From NCBI RefSeq assembly GCF_036997485.1, contig NZ_JAWLPU010000002.1:496001-560000 (forward strand): a DNA stretch of 64,000 bases. Direction: 5' to 3'. This document shows positions 19,797 to 28,448 of the stretch, in pieces. Origin of the DNA: Brachyspira pilosicoli (GTDB taxonomy: Bacteria; Spirochaetota; Brachyspiria; Brachyspirales; Brachyspiraceae). The first letter of the stretch is position 1. Each line of letters begins with the position of its first letter. The translations under genes and the position numbers were made by a program. Under the pieces are notes generated by a model. The model was given only the letters and a program-made list of their open reading frames with translations. It did not search any database and had not been told where the DNA came from.

Positions 19797-20648
19797 ATGT
19801 TTTCTAATTTAAATAATACTTTTACATTAAATAATAATTATAAAATTCCTTGTATAGGTTTTGGTACTTGGCAGACTCCAGACGGTGAAACTGCTGTAAA
19901 CTCTGTAAAAGAGGCTATAAAGTTAGGCTACAAACATATTGATACTGCTGCCGTTTATGGAAATGAAAAAAGCATCGGCAAGGCTATAAAAGAAAGCGGC
20001 ATAGACAGAAAAGAATCATTTATTACAAGCAAAGTTTGGAACAAAGATAGAGGATATAATACAACATTAAAAGCATTTGAAAAAACTCTTAATGATTTAG
20101 AGCTTGATTATCTTGACCTTTATTTAATACATTGGCCTGCATCAGAAAATCAATTTAAAAATTGGGATAATATTAATTTAGAGACTTGGAAAGCTATGAC
20201 AGAGCTTTATAAAAAAGGCAAAATAAAATCAATAGGCGTTTCTAATTTTATGCCACATCATTTGAAATCTTTAATGCAAACAGAAATTAAACCTATGGTA
20301 AATCAAATAGAGTTTCATGTTGGTTTTATGCAAGAAGAAACATTAAAATATTGTAGAGATAATAATATACTTGTTGAAGCTTGGAGTCCGCTTGGAACTG
20401 GTAAAATGCTTGATAATGATTTATTAAAAGAAATTGCTGGTAAATATAAAAAGTCTACGGCTCAGCTTTGCATAAGATGGTGTTTACAAAATAATACTCT
20501 CCCTCTTCCAAAATCAATTACTGCTTCAAGAATAAAAGAAAATAGCGAAGTTTTTGATTTTAATATTAGTGAAGAAGATATGAATACTATAAACAATATA
20601 GAATATTTTGCAGGTTCAGGGCTAAATCCAGATAAAATAGATTTTTGA
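19797..20648 (+). CDS. Aldo/keto reductase
   Basis: 283 aa, the usual length. An NADPH-dependent (beta/alpha)8 barrel reducing aldehydes or ketones. The catalytic tetrad is visible: Asp49 and Tyr54 in HIDTAAVYGNE, Lys79 in TSKVW, and His112 in LYLIHWP. The cofactor-binding end has PLPKSITASRIKEN. It belongs to the 2,5-diketogluconate reductase-like group (AKR5), but its substrate is unknown. The next gene is a convergent flavin reductase, so the two are not co-transcribed. Confidence 0.92.
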   Translation: MFSNLNNTFTLNNNYKIPCIGFGTWQTPDGETAVNSVKEAIKLGYKHIDTAAVYGNEKSIGKAIKESGIDRKESFITSKVWNKDRGYNTTLKAFEKTLNDLELDYLDLYLIHWPASENQFKNWDNINLETWKAMTELYKKGKIKSIGVSNFMPHHLKSLMQTEIKPMVNQIEFHVGFMQEETLKYCRDNNILVEAWSPLGTGKMLDNDLLKEIAGKYKKSTAQLCIRWCLQNNTLPLPKSITASRIKENSEVFDFNISEEDMNTINNIEYFAGSGLNPDKIDF

Positions 20649-20707
20649 GTTTCTATTATTTACAGAAAATTTATTTTGTTATTTTAGCATATTACTATTT
20701 CATTATT

Positions 20708-21397
20708 TTACCATGGGCGTTTATTATCAATCCAGCCTTTTTCTTTCCAATAGTTATAATCATTTTCTGTAATTTTCTTTTTTTGATGTAATTTTCTCAT
20801 CAAATAAAAAAGCATTTTGGTTTTTATAGAAGGCTTTATATGTCCATAATCTTTTTTTATTTTGTCAGCTAAAGAATATATTTGCTTTCTTATTTTTTCT
20901 TTTATATCTTCGCTTACATCATTCCAAGTTACTTCCCTTACAGCAAAGCCAATTCTATATGTTTTAGCTACACCCCAAAAAAATGTACTGTCAGCTATAT
21001 CTTTGGTTGTCTCTTTCATTCCGCCTCCTGCTGCAGTAGAAATGCACACAACTTGTTTTCTAAACATACTCTCTTCTGGTCTATGTATCATCCATCTATA
21101 ACCGTAATGGTCTAATAATGTTTTCATAGCAGCTGTTACATGATATACATACACAGGGCTTGCAAATATTATTATATCAGCATTATCCATAGCTGAAGTG
21201 ATTGGAGTTAATGCTTCATAATGCGGGCATAATTTCTCTGACTTTTTAAAACAATTATTACAGCCCACACAAAAAGAATTAAAATCTCTTGGGAGAAAAA
21301 ACTCTGTAACATCGCCTTCTAATTTATCATAAAGCATTTTAGCAGCATTATAGGTAGAGCCCTTATGATTTTGACCATGTATTACTGTTATTTTCAT
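20708..21397 (-). CDS. Flavodoxin-fold NAD(P)H-dependent oxidoreductase
   Basis: 229 aa. The FMN-binding loop GQNHKGSTYNAA is near the N-terminus, followed by FASPVYVYHVTAAMKTLLD, typical of NADPH-dependent FMN reductase and iron-sulfur flavoprotein families. Cysteines 43, 46, 49 and 57 (FCVGCNNC...LCPHY) could hold an iron-sulfur cluster, as in iron-sulfur flavoproteins. The substrate is unknown. It lies upstream of nothing else on its strand and about 140 nt downstream of the MarR gene, so it may belong to the same regulatory unit. Confidence 0.85.
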   Translation of the reverse strand: MKITVIHGQNHKGSTYNAAKMLYDKLEGDVTEFFLPRDFNSFCVGCNNCFKKSEKLCPHYEALTPITSAMDNADIIIFASPVYVYHVTAAMKTLLDHYGYRWMIHRPEESMFRKQVVCISTAAGGGMKETTKDIADSTFFWGVAKTYRIGFAVREVTWNDVSEDIKEKIRKQIYSLADKIKKDYGHIKPSIKTKMLFYLMRKLHQKKKITENDYNYWKEKGWIDNKRPW

Positions 21398-21534
21398 TTT
21401 TTATATCTCTTAAATAAATAATTATTTTTTAATATTATAATGAATAGAAATTAAATTGTAAAGCATTTTTATTTTGCTTAGAATATTAGTATTTTATTTT
21501 TTATATATTTTTTTATTCAAAGTTTATAAGCAGT

Positions 21535-21993
21535 TTATATTTTTGATATATTCATTCTAATAAGCTCTAATATTTTTACAAACTTATCAATATCTTTTGA
21601 ATCAATATTTTTTATTATATTATCTAACACCTCATTTTCATAACTCTCTATAATTGGAAGTTCTTTTTTGGCCTTTTCTGTAAGAAACAATGAAAAAGCT
21701 CTTTTGTCTGTTTTATTTTCTTGCCTTCTAATTAAAGTTTTTCTTTCTAATTTATCTATTATTGCTTTAACTGTATTTTGGTCTTTATCGAGTTTTACAG
21801 AAAGCTCTTTTTGGGATATACCCTCTTCTCTTGATAACTCTTTTATTACTATTAATTGTTCAGGTGTAATATCAAAATCAATTATCTGTTTGCCTATATA
21901 TTGATATATTTTTCTTGCAGTATAGCAAACATCATATCCTATGTTATTAATAATAGACTCCTCAAATATAAAAAATGCTATCATAACAATCAA
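21535..21993 (-). CDS. MarR-family transcriptional regulator
   Basis: About 140-152 aa depending on the start. It has a winged helix: TPEQLIVIKELSREEGISQKELSVKLDKDQNTVKAIIDKLERKTLIRR, then a wing with DKRAFSLFLTEKAKK. MarR proteins are dimeric repressors that sense small molecules. The longest frame starts at TTG 21993; an ATG is at 21984. Both lie within the hairpin of an intrinsic terminator and lack a ribosome-binding site. A strong GAGGAG lies slightly downstream, followed by an in-frame ATT, so the start is uncertain. It follows the beta-lactamase-fold gene by 47 nt on the same strand. Confidence 0.85.
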   Translation of the reverse strand: MIVMIAFFIFEESIINNIGYDVCYTARKIYQYIGKQIIDFDITPEQLIVIKELSREEGISQKELSVKLDKDQNTVKAIIDKLERKTLIRRQENKTDKRAFSLFLTEKAKKELPIIESYENEVLDNIIKNIDSKDIDKFVKILELIRMNISKI

Positions 21994-22007
21994 TATTATG
22001 ATAGCAT
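21975..22007 (-). terminator. Hairpin terminator overlapping the MarR start
   Basis: A perfect 12-bp inverted repeat (21975-21986 and 21996-22007) with a 9-nt spacer. On the minus strand it is followed by TTTTTT, as an intrinsic terminator for the beta-lactamase-fold gene. It could alternatively bind a MarR dimer. Confidence 0.65.
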
Positions 22008-22040
22008 GTATTTTAATTTTTGTTAATGTATTTTTAAAAT

Positions 22041-22871
22041 TTATTTTGCTCTATCTATCAATGAATTAAGATATTTTTCCATATTTTCTCTATTCATAAT
22101 AAAAGGATTCTGCTCTCCTTCTTTAAGATTTGAAACTTTTTCTAAATTAGCATAACCATTATCAGCAAAAAGGTGAGCAGTTAAAGAAACAGAAGCATTT
22201 CTTGAAAGAGCTTCTTTTTTAAAATATTCTGCCGACTGCTTATATTTTTTTACTAATTCTTTATCTTTAGGAAGCCCTGTTCCTCCCCATAATACTGCAG
22301 TATATTCTTTGCCTTTATACTTTACTGGAAATATGTAAGAGCTGCATCCTGGAGTGTGCCCCGGTGTTTCCAATATAGTTATGCTTACATCTCCTAATGT
22401 TATCACATCTTTATTTTTAGCATAAATATCTACTTTAGTTTTAGGAGAACGAGGAGAATTAGCACCTGTATTTAAATTGTACATTAAATCTGTATCTGTT
22501 TTTGTAAGTACAGTTTTAGCTCCATATTTGTTTCTTAAGTAATTAGCTCCGCCATAATGATCTCCATGACCATGACTAATCAATATATATTTTAAGTTTT
22601 TAGGGTCTAATCCAAATTCTTTAATGCCATCTTCTATAAGTTTAGCATCTCTGTCGTCCCACATAGAATCTATTAAAATAAGCCCATCAGAAGTATTAAT
22701 TACCCAAGCAACAACACTCACCGTTCCTATACAGTATACATTATCAAATACTTTTGTAGGTTTTAGAGGAGTATTGTCGTTTAGATAATCCATAGGCGTT
22801 TTTTCAGCAGCAAATGCTGAACAAACAGAAATAAAAAAAATGAAAAAGACTTTCTTTAACGAATTAACCAT
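22041..22871 (-). CDS. Secreted metallo-beta-lactamase-fold hydrolase (B3-like)
   Basis: 276 aa. The signal peptide is about 1-21 (ending AFAAEK). The fold has GLILIDSMW, the zinc motif HGHGDH, TPGHTPGCSS, and a final His in SLTAHLF. This His set fits subclass B3-type metallo-beta-lactamases and their non-lactamase relatives; actual beta-lactam hydrolysis is not shown by sequence. It is preceded by AAGGAGGT and a near-consensus promoter carrying a 12-bp palindrome, and followed by a MarR gene. Confidence 0.87.
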   Translation of the reverse strand: MVNSLKKVFFIFFISVCSAFAAEKTPMDYLNDNTPLKPTKVFDNVYCIGTVSVVAWVINTSDGLILIDSMWDDRDAKLIEDGIKEFGLDPKNLKYILISHGHGDHYGGANYLRNKYGAKTVLTKTDTDLMYNLNTGANSPRSPKTKVDIYAKNKDVITLGDVSITILETPGHTPGCSSYIFPVKYKGKEYTAVLWGGTGLPKDKELVKKYKQSAEYFKKEALSRNASVSLTAHLFADNGYANLEKVSNLKEGEQNPFIMNRENMEKYLNSLIDRAK

Positions 22872-22899
22872 TTCTTACCTCCTTGAAATAATTTATTTA

Positions 22900-22928
22900 A
22901 TATTACTACGTATACGTATTATTGTCAA
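22900..22928 (-). promoter_or_regulatory. Promoter with embedded palindromic operator
   Basis: On the minus strand: -35 TTGACA (22923-22928), 17-bp spacer, -10 TAATAT (22900-22905). The spacer contains the perfect 12-bp palindrome TACGTATACGTA at 22907-22918. It lies 29 nt upstream of the beta-lactamase-fold ATG. A repressor bound here would block RNA polymerase, and the downstream MarR protein is the obvious candidate. Confidence 0.72.
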
Positions 22929-23084
22929 TATGAATAACTATTTTTTATATCAAGATTATAAAAAACAATAATTAATTTATTTCAATTATCGTTTATTGAT
23001 ATCATATATCAAAAATAATAAACAAAATATTTAATTTTTAAAAATACATATTTTTTTACTAAATAAATAATAATTTTTAATATC

Positions 23085-23113
23085 TTGACTTAATATTTCT
23101 TTACAGTTAAAAT
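23085..23113 (+). promoter_or_regulatory. RNase J promoter
   Basis: A -35 TTGACT at 23085-23090, 17-bp spacer, -10 TAAAAT at 23108-23113, about 40 nt before the start codon. Confidence 0.6.
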
Positions 23114-23151
23114 AAAAAAATTAAAAATAATATACTAAAAGTAGTAAATAG

Positions 23152-25008
23152 ATGAACAATAACGATAAGATAAGAATCATACCTTTAGGCGGTGTACAAG
23201 AAATAGGTATGAATATGACTGTTATAGAATATGGAAATGAAGTATTAATCATTGATTGCGGATTTATGTTTCCTAAATATCATATGCTTGGCATAGATTA
23301 TGTTATACCAGACACTTCATATTTGGAAGATAAAAACATAGTTGGATTAGTGCTAACTCATGGACATGAGGACCATATAGGAGCTATACCTCATTTCTTA
23401 AGAAAATTTCCAAATATACAAATTTATGGTTCAAGATTAACAGCAGCTTTTTTAAGGGCAAAACTCAATGATTATAAGAATGAATATAAAGATGTTGATA
23501 TTTATGAATTAGAGCCAAGAAATAAAATAAAAATAGGAATCAATTTTGATATAGAGTTTATAAGAGTTAATCATAGTATACCAGATGGTGTTGGTGTTGC
23601 CATCACTACTCCGCTTGGTGTTATAATACATACGGGAGATTTCAAAGTTGATTTAAATCCTACTACTGATAAATTTATAGACCTTTATAAGTTTGCAGAA
23701 TATGGTGAAAATGGAGTATTGCTTCTTTTGGCAGATTCTACTAACTGTCATAAGAATGGGTTTTCTATGAGTGAAAGCTTAGTACAAAATACTATGACTC
23801 CCCTATTTGCTTATGAAGATGGTATGATAATTGTTGCTGTTTTTGCAAGCAGTATAGAAAGGATACAAGATTTGGTAACTGCTGCGAAGATTAACAATAA
23901 ATATGTAGCTTTTTCTGGAAGAAGTTTACTCAAATATACAAAAATAGCACAAGAGATGGGATATTTAAATTTATATGATATAGTAATACCTATAGACAAA
24001 TTAAACAGATACCCAAGAGAAAAGATTGTATGCATAACCACAGGCACACAAGGAGAGCCTTATTCTTCTCTTTCATTGATAGCTGCTGAGGCTCATAAGC
24101 ATATAAAAGTAGAAGATGGGGATATGATTATATTTTCTTCAAGTGTTATACCTGGAAATGAGATGTCTGTTACAAGGATGATTAATAATCTCTATGATCT
24201 TGGGGCTAAAATGGTTGGGGAAGACAAAAAGCTTCTTCATGTATCTGGACATGCTTCAAGTGAAGATTTGAAACTCATGTATAGATTAGTAAAGCCCAAA
24301 TATTTTATACCTATACATGGAGAGAAAAGACATTTAATCAGCCATATAAAATTGGTAGAAGAACTTAATGGGCTTAATTCTAAAGGATTTTTACTATATA
24401 ATGGTAATGTACTTGAAATAGATAGCTCTTTAGAAGCAAAAATCGCTGAACCTATAGAGATAAGAAACATTTATGTTGATGGTAAAGGTGTTGGTGATTT
24501 GGAAGATAGCATATTCTTCGACAGAGAACAATTATCATTAAATGGAGTTGTAGTTGCTAATGTGGTGGCTAAAAAAAATAAAACTGGCAACTATGATATA
24601 AATATAGACATAGAAAGCAAAGGTTTTACATATAATGGAGCAGAAAAATCTTCTATAATAAGTAAAAATGAAGAGCTTATTAAAGAAGGCAAAAATGCTG
24701 CCACAGAAGCTGTTAGAAAATTATTAAATAGAAATAAAAGAACACCATCTACCATAAAATATGAAGTGCGCGAGGCGTTAAGAAAAAAGTTTATACAAAT
24801 AATAGGAAGAGAGCCTGTTATATTTGTATCACTTTATATAGATAATGTTTATATAGAGTTAGAGGAAAATAAGACAAATATGGAGGAAATATGTACGAGC
24901 AAAACAACCAAGAACAAGAAAACAGTACACAAGAAGAAAATAAGGAATATACAAATACCATCAAAAAAAATGAAATTAAAGAAAATAAAGAAAACAAAAG
25001 ATTTATAA
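23152..25008 (+). CDS. rnj: Ribonuclease J
   Basis: 618 aa. A metallo-beta-lactamase/beta-CASP RNase for 5'-3' exonucleolytic and endonucleolytic RNA decay. The zinc motif HGHEDH is at 70-75, followed by RVNHSIPDGVGVAI, HTGDFKVD, TTGTQGEPYSSLS, VSGHASSEDLKLM and a closing FIPIHGEKRHL. A C-terminal dimerisation domain ends near VIFVSLYIDNVYIELEEN. After that a roughly 40-residue Lys-rich tail is read from DNA that also encodes the start of SppA in another frame. It heads an operon with sppA and probably the next two genes. Confidence 0.95.
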   Translation: MNNNDKIRIIPLGGVQEIGMNMTVIEYGNEVLIIDCGFMFPKYHMLGIDYVIPDTSYLEDKNIVGLVLTHGHEDHIGAIPHFLRKFPNIQIYGSRLTAAFLRAKLNDYKNEYKDVDIYELEPRNKIKIGINFDIEFIRVNHSIPDGVGVAITTPLGVIIHTGDFKVDLNPTTDKFIDLYKFAEYGENGVLLLLADSTNCHKNGFSMSESLVQNTMTPLFAYEDGMIIVAVFASSIERIQDLVTAAKINNKYVAFSGRSLLKYTKIAQEMGYLNLYDIVIPIDKLNRYPREKIVCITTGTQGEPYSSLSLIAAEAHKHIKVEDGDMIIFSSSVIPGNEMSVTRMINNLYDLGAKMVGEDKKLLHVSGHASSEDLKLMYRLVKPKYFIPIHGEKRHLISHIKLVEELNGLNSKGFLLYNGNVLEIDSSLEAKIAEPIEIRNIYVDGKGVGDLEDSIFFDREQLSLNGVVVANVVAKKNKTGNYDINIDIESKGFTYNGAEKSSIISKNEELIKEGKNAATEAVRKLLNRNKRTPSTIKYEVREALRKKFIQIIGREPVIFVSLYIDNVYIELEENKTNMEEICTSKTTKNKKTVHKKKIRNIQIPSKKMKLKKIKKTKDL

Positions 25009-25991
25009 TATTTTCTCTATTAATAATTGTTTCTATAGTGATAGGTATTGTTTCTATATTTACTAAACCAAAAAACACAATTTCTTCTGTTATTATAAAA
25101 GGAACAACAACAAATATTAATTCTATACAAAATAAAGAAGGCATTGCAATTATAGATTTAGTTGGTGTAATATCGCATGTAGCAAGAAAAAACTCACTTG
25201 GAATAGAAGAAAAATCTGTTACAGAAAAATTAATTGATGATTTTGAATATTACATGAAAGATGATAATGTAAAAGCTATAGTATTACAAGTAGACAGCCC
25301 AGGAGGAGCTTTAACTTCTTGTGAAGAGGCATTAAAATATTTGCAGGAATTAAAGAAAAAATATCCAAAGCCAATAGTAGCTTCATTTAGAAGTATGGCA
25401 GCAAGCGGAGGATATTATATTTCCATGATAGCTGATAAAATATATGCTAATGAATCAACACTTACTGGAAGTATAGGTGTAATATCTCAGTTTGTTAATG
25501 TATCTAATTTAATGGATAAATATGGAATAAAAATGTATACAATAAAAAGCGGAAGAAATAAAGATTCATTATCTCCGTTTAGAGAGCCAAGAGAAGATGA
25601 ACTTGCTTACTGGCAGGATATGACTTATGAGTTTGTTGCTCAATTTACTAATGTGGTAGAAACTTCAAGAGGTGATAAAATAAAAGGAAACAGAGAAGAT
25701 TTATTTGATGGAAGAGTATTTAGCGGGAAAAAAGCTTTAGAAGTAGGTTTAATAGACAATATTGGCACACTTCAAGATGCTATAAAAGATGCAGCTCAAA
25801 TGGCTGATATAAAAGATGAAGAACCTTATATTATACAAAAACCAGAAAATAAAAACTTTATAAATCTAATATTATCAAGTATGCCTTTTATTTATAAACC
25901 TCAAGCTTTAATACCTTATGAGGAATTAATAAATACTAAATATATAGGTGTGCCTATGTATATATATATTCCTAATTATATTGGAGAGTGA
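24891..25991 (+). CDS. sppA: Signal peptide peptidase SppA
   Basis: 366 aa. A cytoplasmic Asn/Glu/Lys-rich head (1-36) is followed by one membrane helix (38-57) and an S49 peptidase domain. The catalytic Ser is 172 in MAASGGYY and the Lys is 224 in SGRNKD, the same 52-residue spacing as in the Bacillus subtilis enzyme. DSPGGALTSCEEA and LTGSIGV also fit. It cleaves signal peptides left in the membrane. The start at 24891 has GGAGG 6 nt upstream and is needed to include the membrane helix; it overlaps RNase J by 118 nt out of frame. Confidence 0.93.
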   Translation: MYEQNNQEQENSTQEENKEYTNTIKKNEIKENKENKRFIIFSLLIIVSIVIGIVSIFTKPKNTISSVIIKGTTTNINSIQNKEGIAIIDLVGVISHVARKNSLGIEEKSVTEKLIDDFEYYMKDDNVKAIVLQVDSPGGALTSCEEALKYLQELKKKYPKPIVASFRSMAASGGYYISMIADKIYANESTLTGSIGVISQFVNVSNLMDKYGIKMYTIKSGRNKDSLSPFREPREDELAYWQDMTYEFVAQFTNVVETSRGDKIKGNREDLFDGRVFSGKKALEVGLIDNIGTLQDAIKDAAQMADIKDEEPYIIQKPENKNFINLILSSMPFIYKPQALIPYEELINTKYIGVPMYIYIPNYIGE

Positions 25992-25992
25992 A

Positions 25993-26556
25993 ATGAAAAT
26001 ATATGAAGCTATATATTATTATATGTTATCTCCTAAAGAGGCTATAAAAAAAGAATTAAAATTTGAATATGCTTTAGTAATATTTTTAATGGCATCAATC
26101 AGTATATCGATATCTGCTTTAATAACCATTGGAAACAAAGGTTCTATATTTAAACTTTTAATATTTACTTTTGGAATATCAGCATATATTGCAATTTCTA
26201 ATATAATAAAAATAGCTATTATTAATTTAGCTACTACCCTATTAAATGTATATAATACAAACTATATTAAAAAATTTATTAAAAATTATTTTGCAATATA
26301 CGGCATATTTATTTTTATTTTACCAATAAGCTTAATTTTTATAAAAAACAGTGCCTTATTTTTTATACAAGCCATTAGCTTTATAATATTTCAAATATAC
26401 TATTTTTTTCTATCATACCATAATATAAAAACATCTTTTAATATAAATAGCAGTTCAAAAGCTTTTATGGTTTTACTTTCTCCTATTATAATAGATTATT
26501 TAACATATATATCTTTAATTATATTAATATTTGGAGTTTTTATAAATAGTTTATAA
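25993..26556 (+). CDS. Yip1-like multi-helix membrane protein
   Basis: 187 aa from ATG 25993, which has GGAGAG just upstream and lies 1 nt after the SppA stop. The first residues (MKIYEAIYYYMLSPKEAIKK) followed by about five hydrophobic helices resemble the YIP1 domain of bacterial membrane proteins. The role is unknown; co-transcription with sppA and lptF suggests envelope quality control or lipid traffic. Confidence 0.65.
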   Translation: MKIYEAIYYYMLSPKEAIKKELKFEYALVIFLMASISISISALITIGNKGSIFKLLIFTFGISAYIAISNIIKIAIINLATTLLNVYNTNYIKKFIKNYFAIYGIFIFILPISLIFIKNSALFFIQAISFIIFQIYYFFLSYHNIKTSFNINSSSKAFMVLLSPIIIDYLTYISLIILIFGVFINSL

Positions 26557-26565
26557 TTTATTGTT

Positions 26566-27861
26566 ATGAAAAAAATAAAGAAATATATTATATTAGAAGC
26601 TATAGGTCCTTTTATAGCAGGTGTATTATTTTTTACTTTCATATTTGTAATACAACTTTTACCAGAATTATTTAAGCTTATATTAAATAATGGTGCTCCA
26701 ATATCTACTTCTTTAGAAATATTTGTTTATATGCTTCCATTCAACGTGGCAATTACTATACCAATGTCTATACTAATGGCAGGAATTATGGGGTATGGAA
26801 GACTTTCTTCTGACAATGAGATAATTGTAATGCGTGCTTTAGGTTTCTCTCACATGAGAATATATGCCCCTATTATAATACTTGGTTTTTTTACATTTTT
26901 ATTTTCTTTATTTTTTAACAATGTTGTTATGACAGAAGCAAATTATAGATATAGAGCTTTATTTTCTTATATAATCAATATAAGACCTTCTATTGCGGTT
27001 GGAAAATTAGAGTTTGCCTATATATCTGACATTAATTTATCTATTGGAGCATATTATAGTGATAATAGCGGCATGTCTAATGTTGTTATATACGATGGAA
27101 ATTCTCAGGCTAGAAGGATAATTACTGCTAAAACTGGAAAATGGAAAAACAATGAGGCCAATTCTAAAGTTATTACTTTAACTTTATATGATGGAATAGT
27201 TCAAGAGATGCCTGTATATGGTTTTGTAACTAATGATTTTACAGCATTTGATGCCATGGATATTAATATAGTTAGAAATGTAAGTAAATTAAATGACCAT
27301 GAAAGAGGGCTCAGAGAAATTCCTGCTTGGAAGATAAGAAAAAAAATCAATGATTCAATGTCCAACTCGCTTCAAACAGTAACCAATCAAATAAGTAATA
27401 TGATAGTTACCGCCTATTCTAATTCATTTATAACCAATATAGATGGCACAACAAATATAATACTAACAAATGCTAATATATCTTTTTCATCGTTTTCAAA
27501 CACTTATGTTACAACAAACTCTGTAGAATTAGATAAATTAATAGAAACAACCAAAAAAGAAGCCGTACCGTATTTTTATTATGTAGAGTTTCATAAGTTT
27601 ATATCAATACCAGCAGCATGTTTATTTATGGTATTTATTGGGGCACCTTTGGGAATAGTGGGTAAAAGAAGCGGAAGGGGATTTGGATTTGGTCTTTCTG
27701 TAATAGTTGTAGTAATATATTATATTCTTATCACTGTAGCAGAAATTATAGCAGGAAATAGGACTGTACCTGGTTTTGTTGCTATGTGGTTTCCTAATAT
27801 AGTACTGGCTGCTATAGGGGCTTTCCTTATGATACGTTCATTCTTTAGTAAAGGAAAATAA
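26566..27861 (+). CDS. lptF: LptF/LptG family permease
   Basis: 431 aa. Six-helix YjgP/YjgQ architecture: three N-terminal helices, a jellyroll periplasmic domain (about 120-330), and three C-terminal helices. The conserved coupling stretch is MAGIMGYGRLSSDNEIIVMRALGFSHMRIYAPI, and PLGIVGKRSGRGFGFGLS opens the C-terminal block. LptFG with LptB lifts lipopolysaccharide-like molecules from the inner membrane. Its partner and the ATPase are not in the window. LptF versus LptG cannot be decided by eye. No clear ribosome-binding site precedes the ATG, 9 nt after the Yip1-like gene. Confidence 0.88.
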   Translation: MKKIKKYIILEAIGPFIAGVLFFTFIFVIQLLPELFKLILNNGAPISTSLEIFVYMLPFNVAITIPMSILMAGIMGYGRLSSDNEIIVMRALGFSHMRIYAPIIILGFFTFLFSLFFNNVVMTEANYRYRALFSYIINIRPSIAVGKLEFAYISDINLSIGAYYSDNSGMSNVVIYDGNSQARRIITAKTGKWKNNEANSKVITLTLYDGIVQEMPVYGFVTNDFTAFDAMDINIVRNVSKLNDHERGLREIPAWKIRKKINDSMSNSLQTVTNQISNMIVTAYSNSFITNIDGTTNIILTNANISFSSFSNTYVTTNSVELDKLIETTKKEAVPYFYYVEFHKFISIPAACLFMVFIGAPLGIVGKRSGRGFGFGLSVIVVVIYYILITVAEIIAGNRTVPGFVAMWFPNIVLAAIGAFLMIRSFFSKGK

Positions 27862-27929
27862 AACTACTTATAGCAAAATTAATAAATATTTTTATTGTTT
27901 TAATTTTATTGATTATAAATATATATTAA

Positions 27930-28262
27930 ATAATGATATATGTTTGTAGTTATATTCTATAAAAATGCAGTCCTTTTGCTTCTTTGGGTCACCAAAAGAA
28001 GTGGGGGTGTGGGGGCAAAGCCACCACAAACAAAAAAACCTAAAAAATATTTTCTGACAAACTAAAATCAATATATTCTAAAATAACTATATTTTGTTAT
28101 ATGATTTTTTTATTCAACTTTTTCCGTAACAAAAAGTTTTTGCCATCAGGGCAGGCTTCTCAGGAGAAAAGTCACCACAAATAAAAAACATAAAAATTCT
28201 ATTGTTCTTTTTCCCGCAGCTACACGCTGTGGATTTCGTCAAAGAACCAAAAAGTGCAAATT
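27930..28262 (+). repeat. Dispersed composite repeat, copy B
   Basis: It begins AAATAATGATATATGTTTG, continues TATAAAAATGCAGTCC, TTTTGCTTCTTTGGGTCACC, AAAAGAAGTGGGGGTGTGGG and GGGCAAAGCCACCACAAA, then has a second half with a TTCAACTTTTTCCGTAAC block, another CACCACAAATAAAAAAC and TTTTTCCCGCAGC. Shared blocks are found at 1885-2047, 30393-30672 and 30689-30812. It ends 187 nt before the restriction endonuclease gene. Confidence 0.8.
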
Positions 28263-28413
28263 AAGAAAATAATACTAATTATATTTTATATGTATATAAA
28301 TTATTAAATTAAGATTAAAACAATACAAATATTTATTTATAGTTAATAATACAAAATCATAAAAAAATATAATAATATAGATAATCTTATTAAATAGCTT
28401 TGAAACAACTCTA

Positions 28414-28442
28414 TTGACAATATTATTGTTTTAAAATATATT
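28414..28442 (+). promoter_or_regulatory. Promoter of the restriction-modification operon
   Basis: A -35 TTGACA at 28414-28419, 17-bp spacer, -10 TATATT at 28437-28442. The predicted transcription start coincides with the endonuclease ATG at 28449, suggesting a leaderless mRNA. Confidence 0.6.
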
Positions 28443-28448
28443 ATTGCA

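Noticed and set aside
22041-22871. Confirmed antibiotic-resistance beta-lactamase
   Set aside because: The metal motifs fit the fold, but many family members have other substrates; activity cannot be read from sequence.
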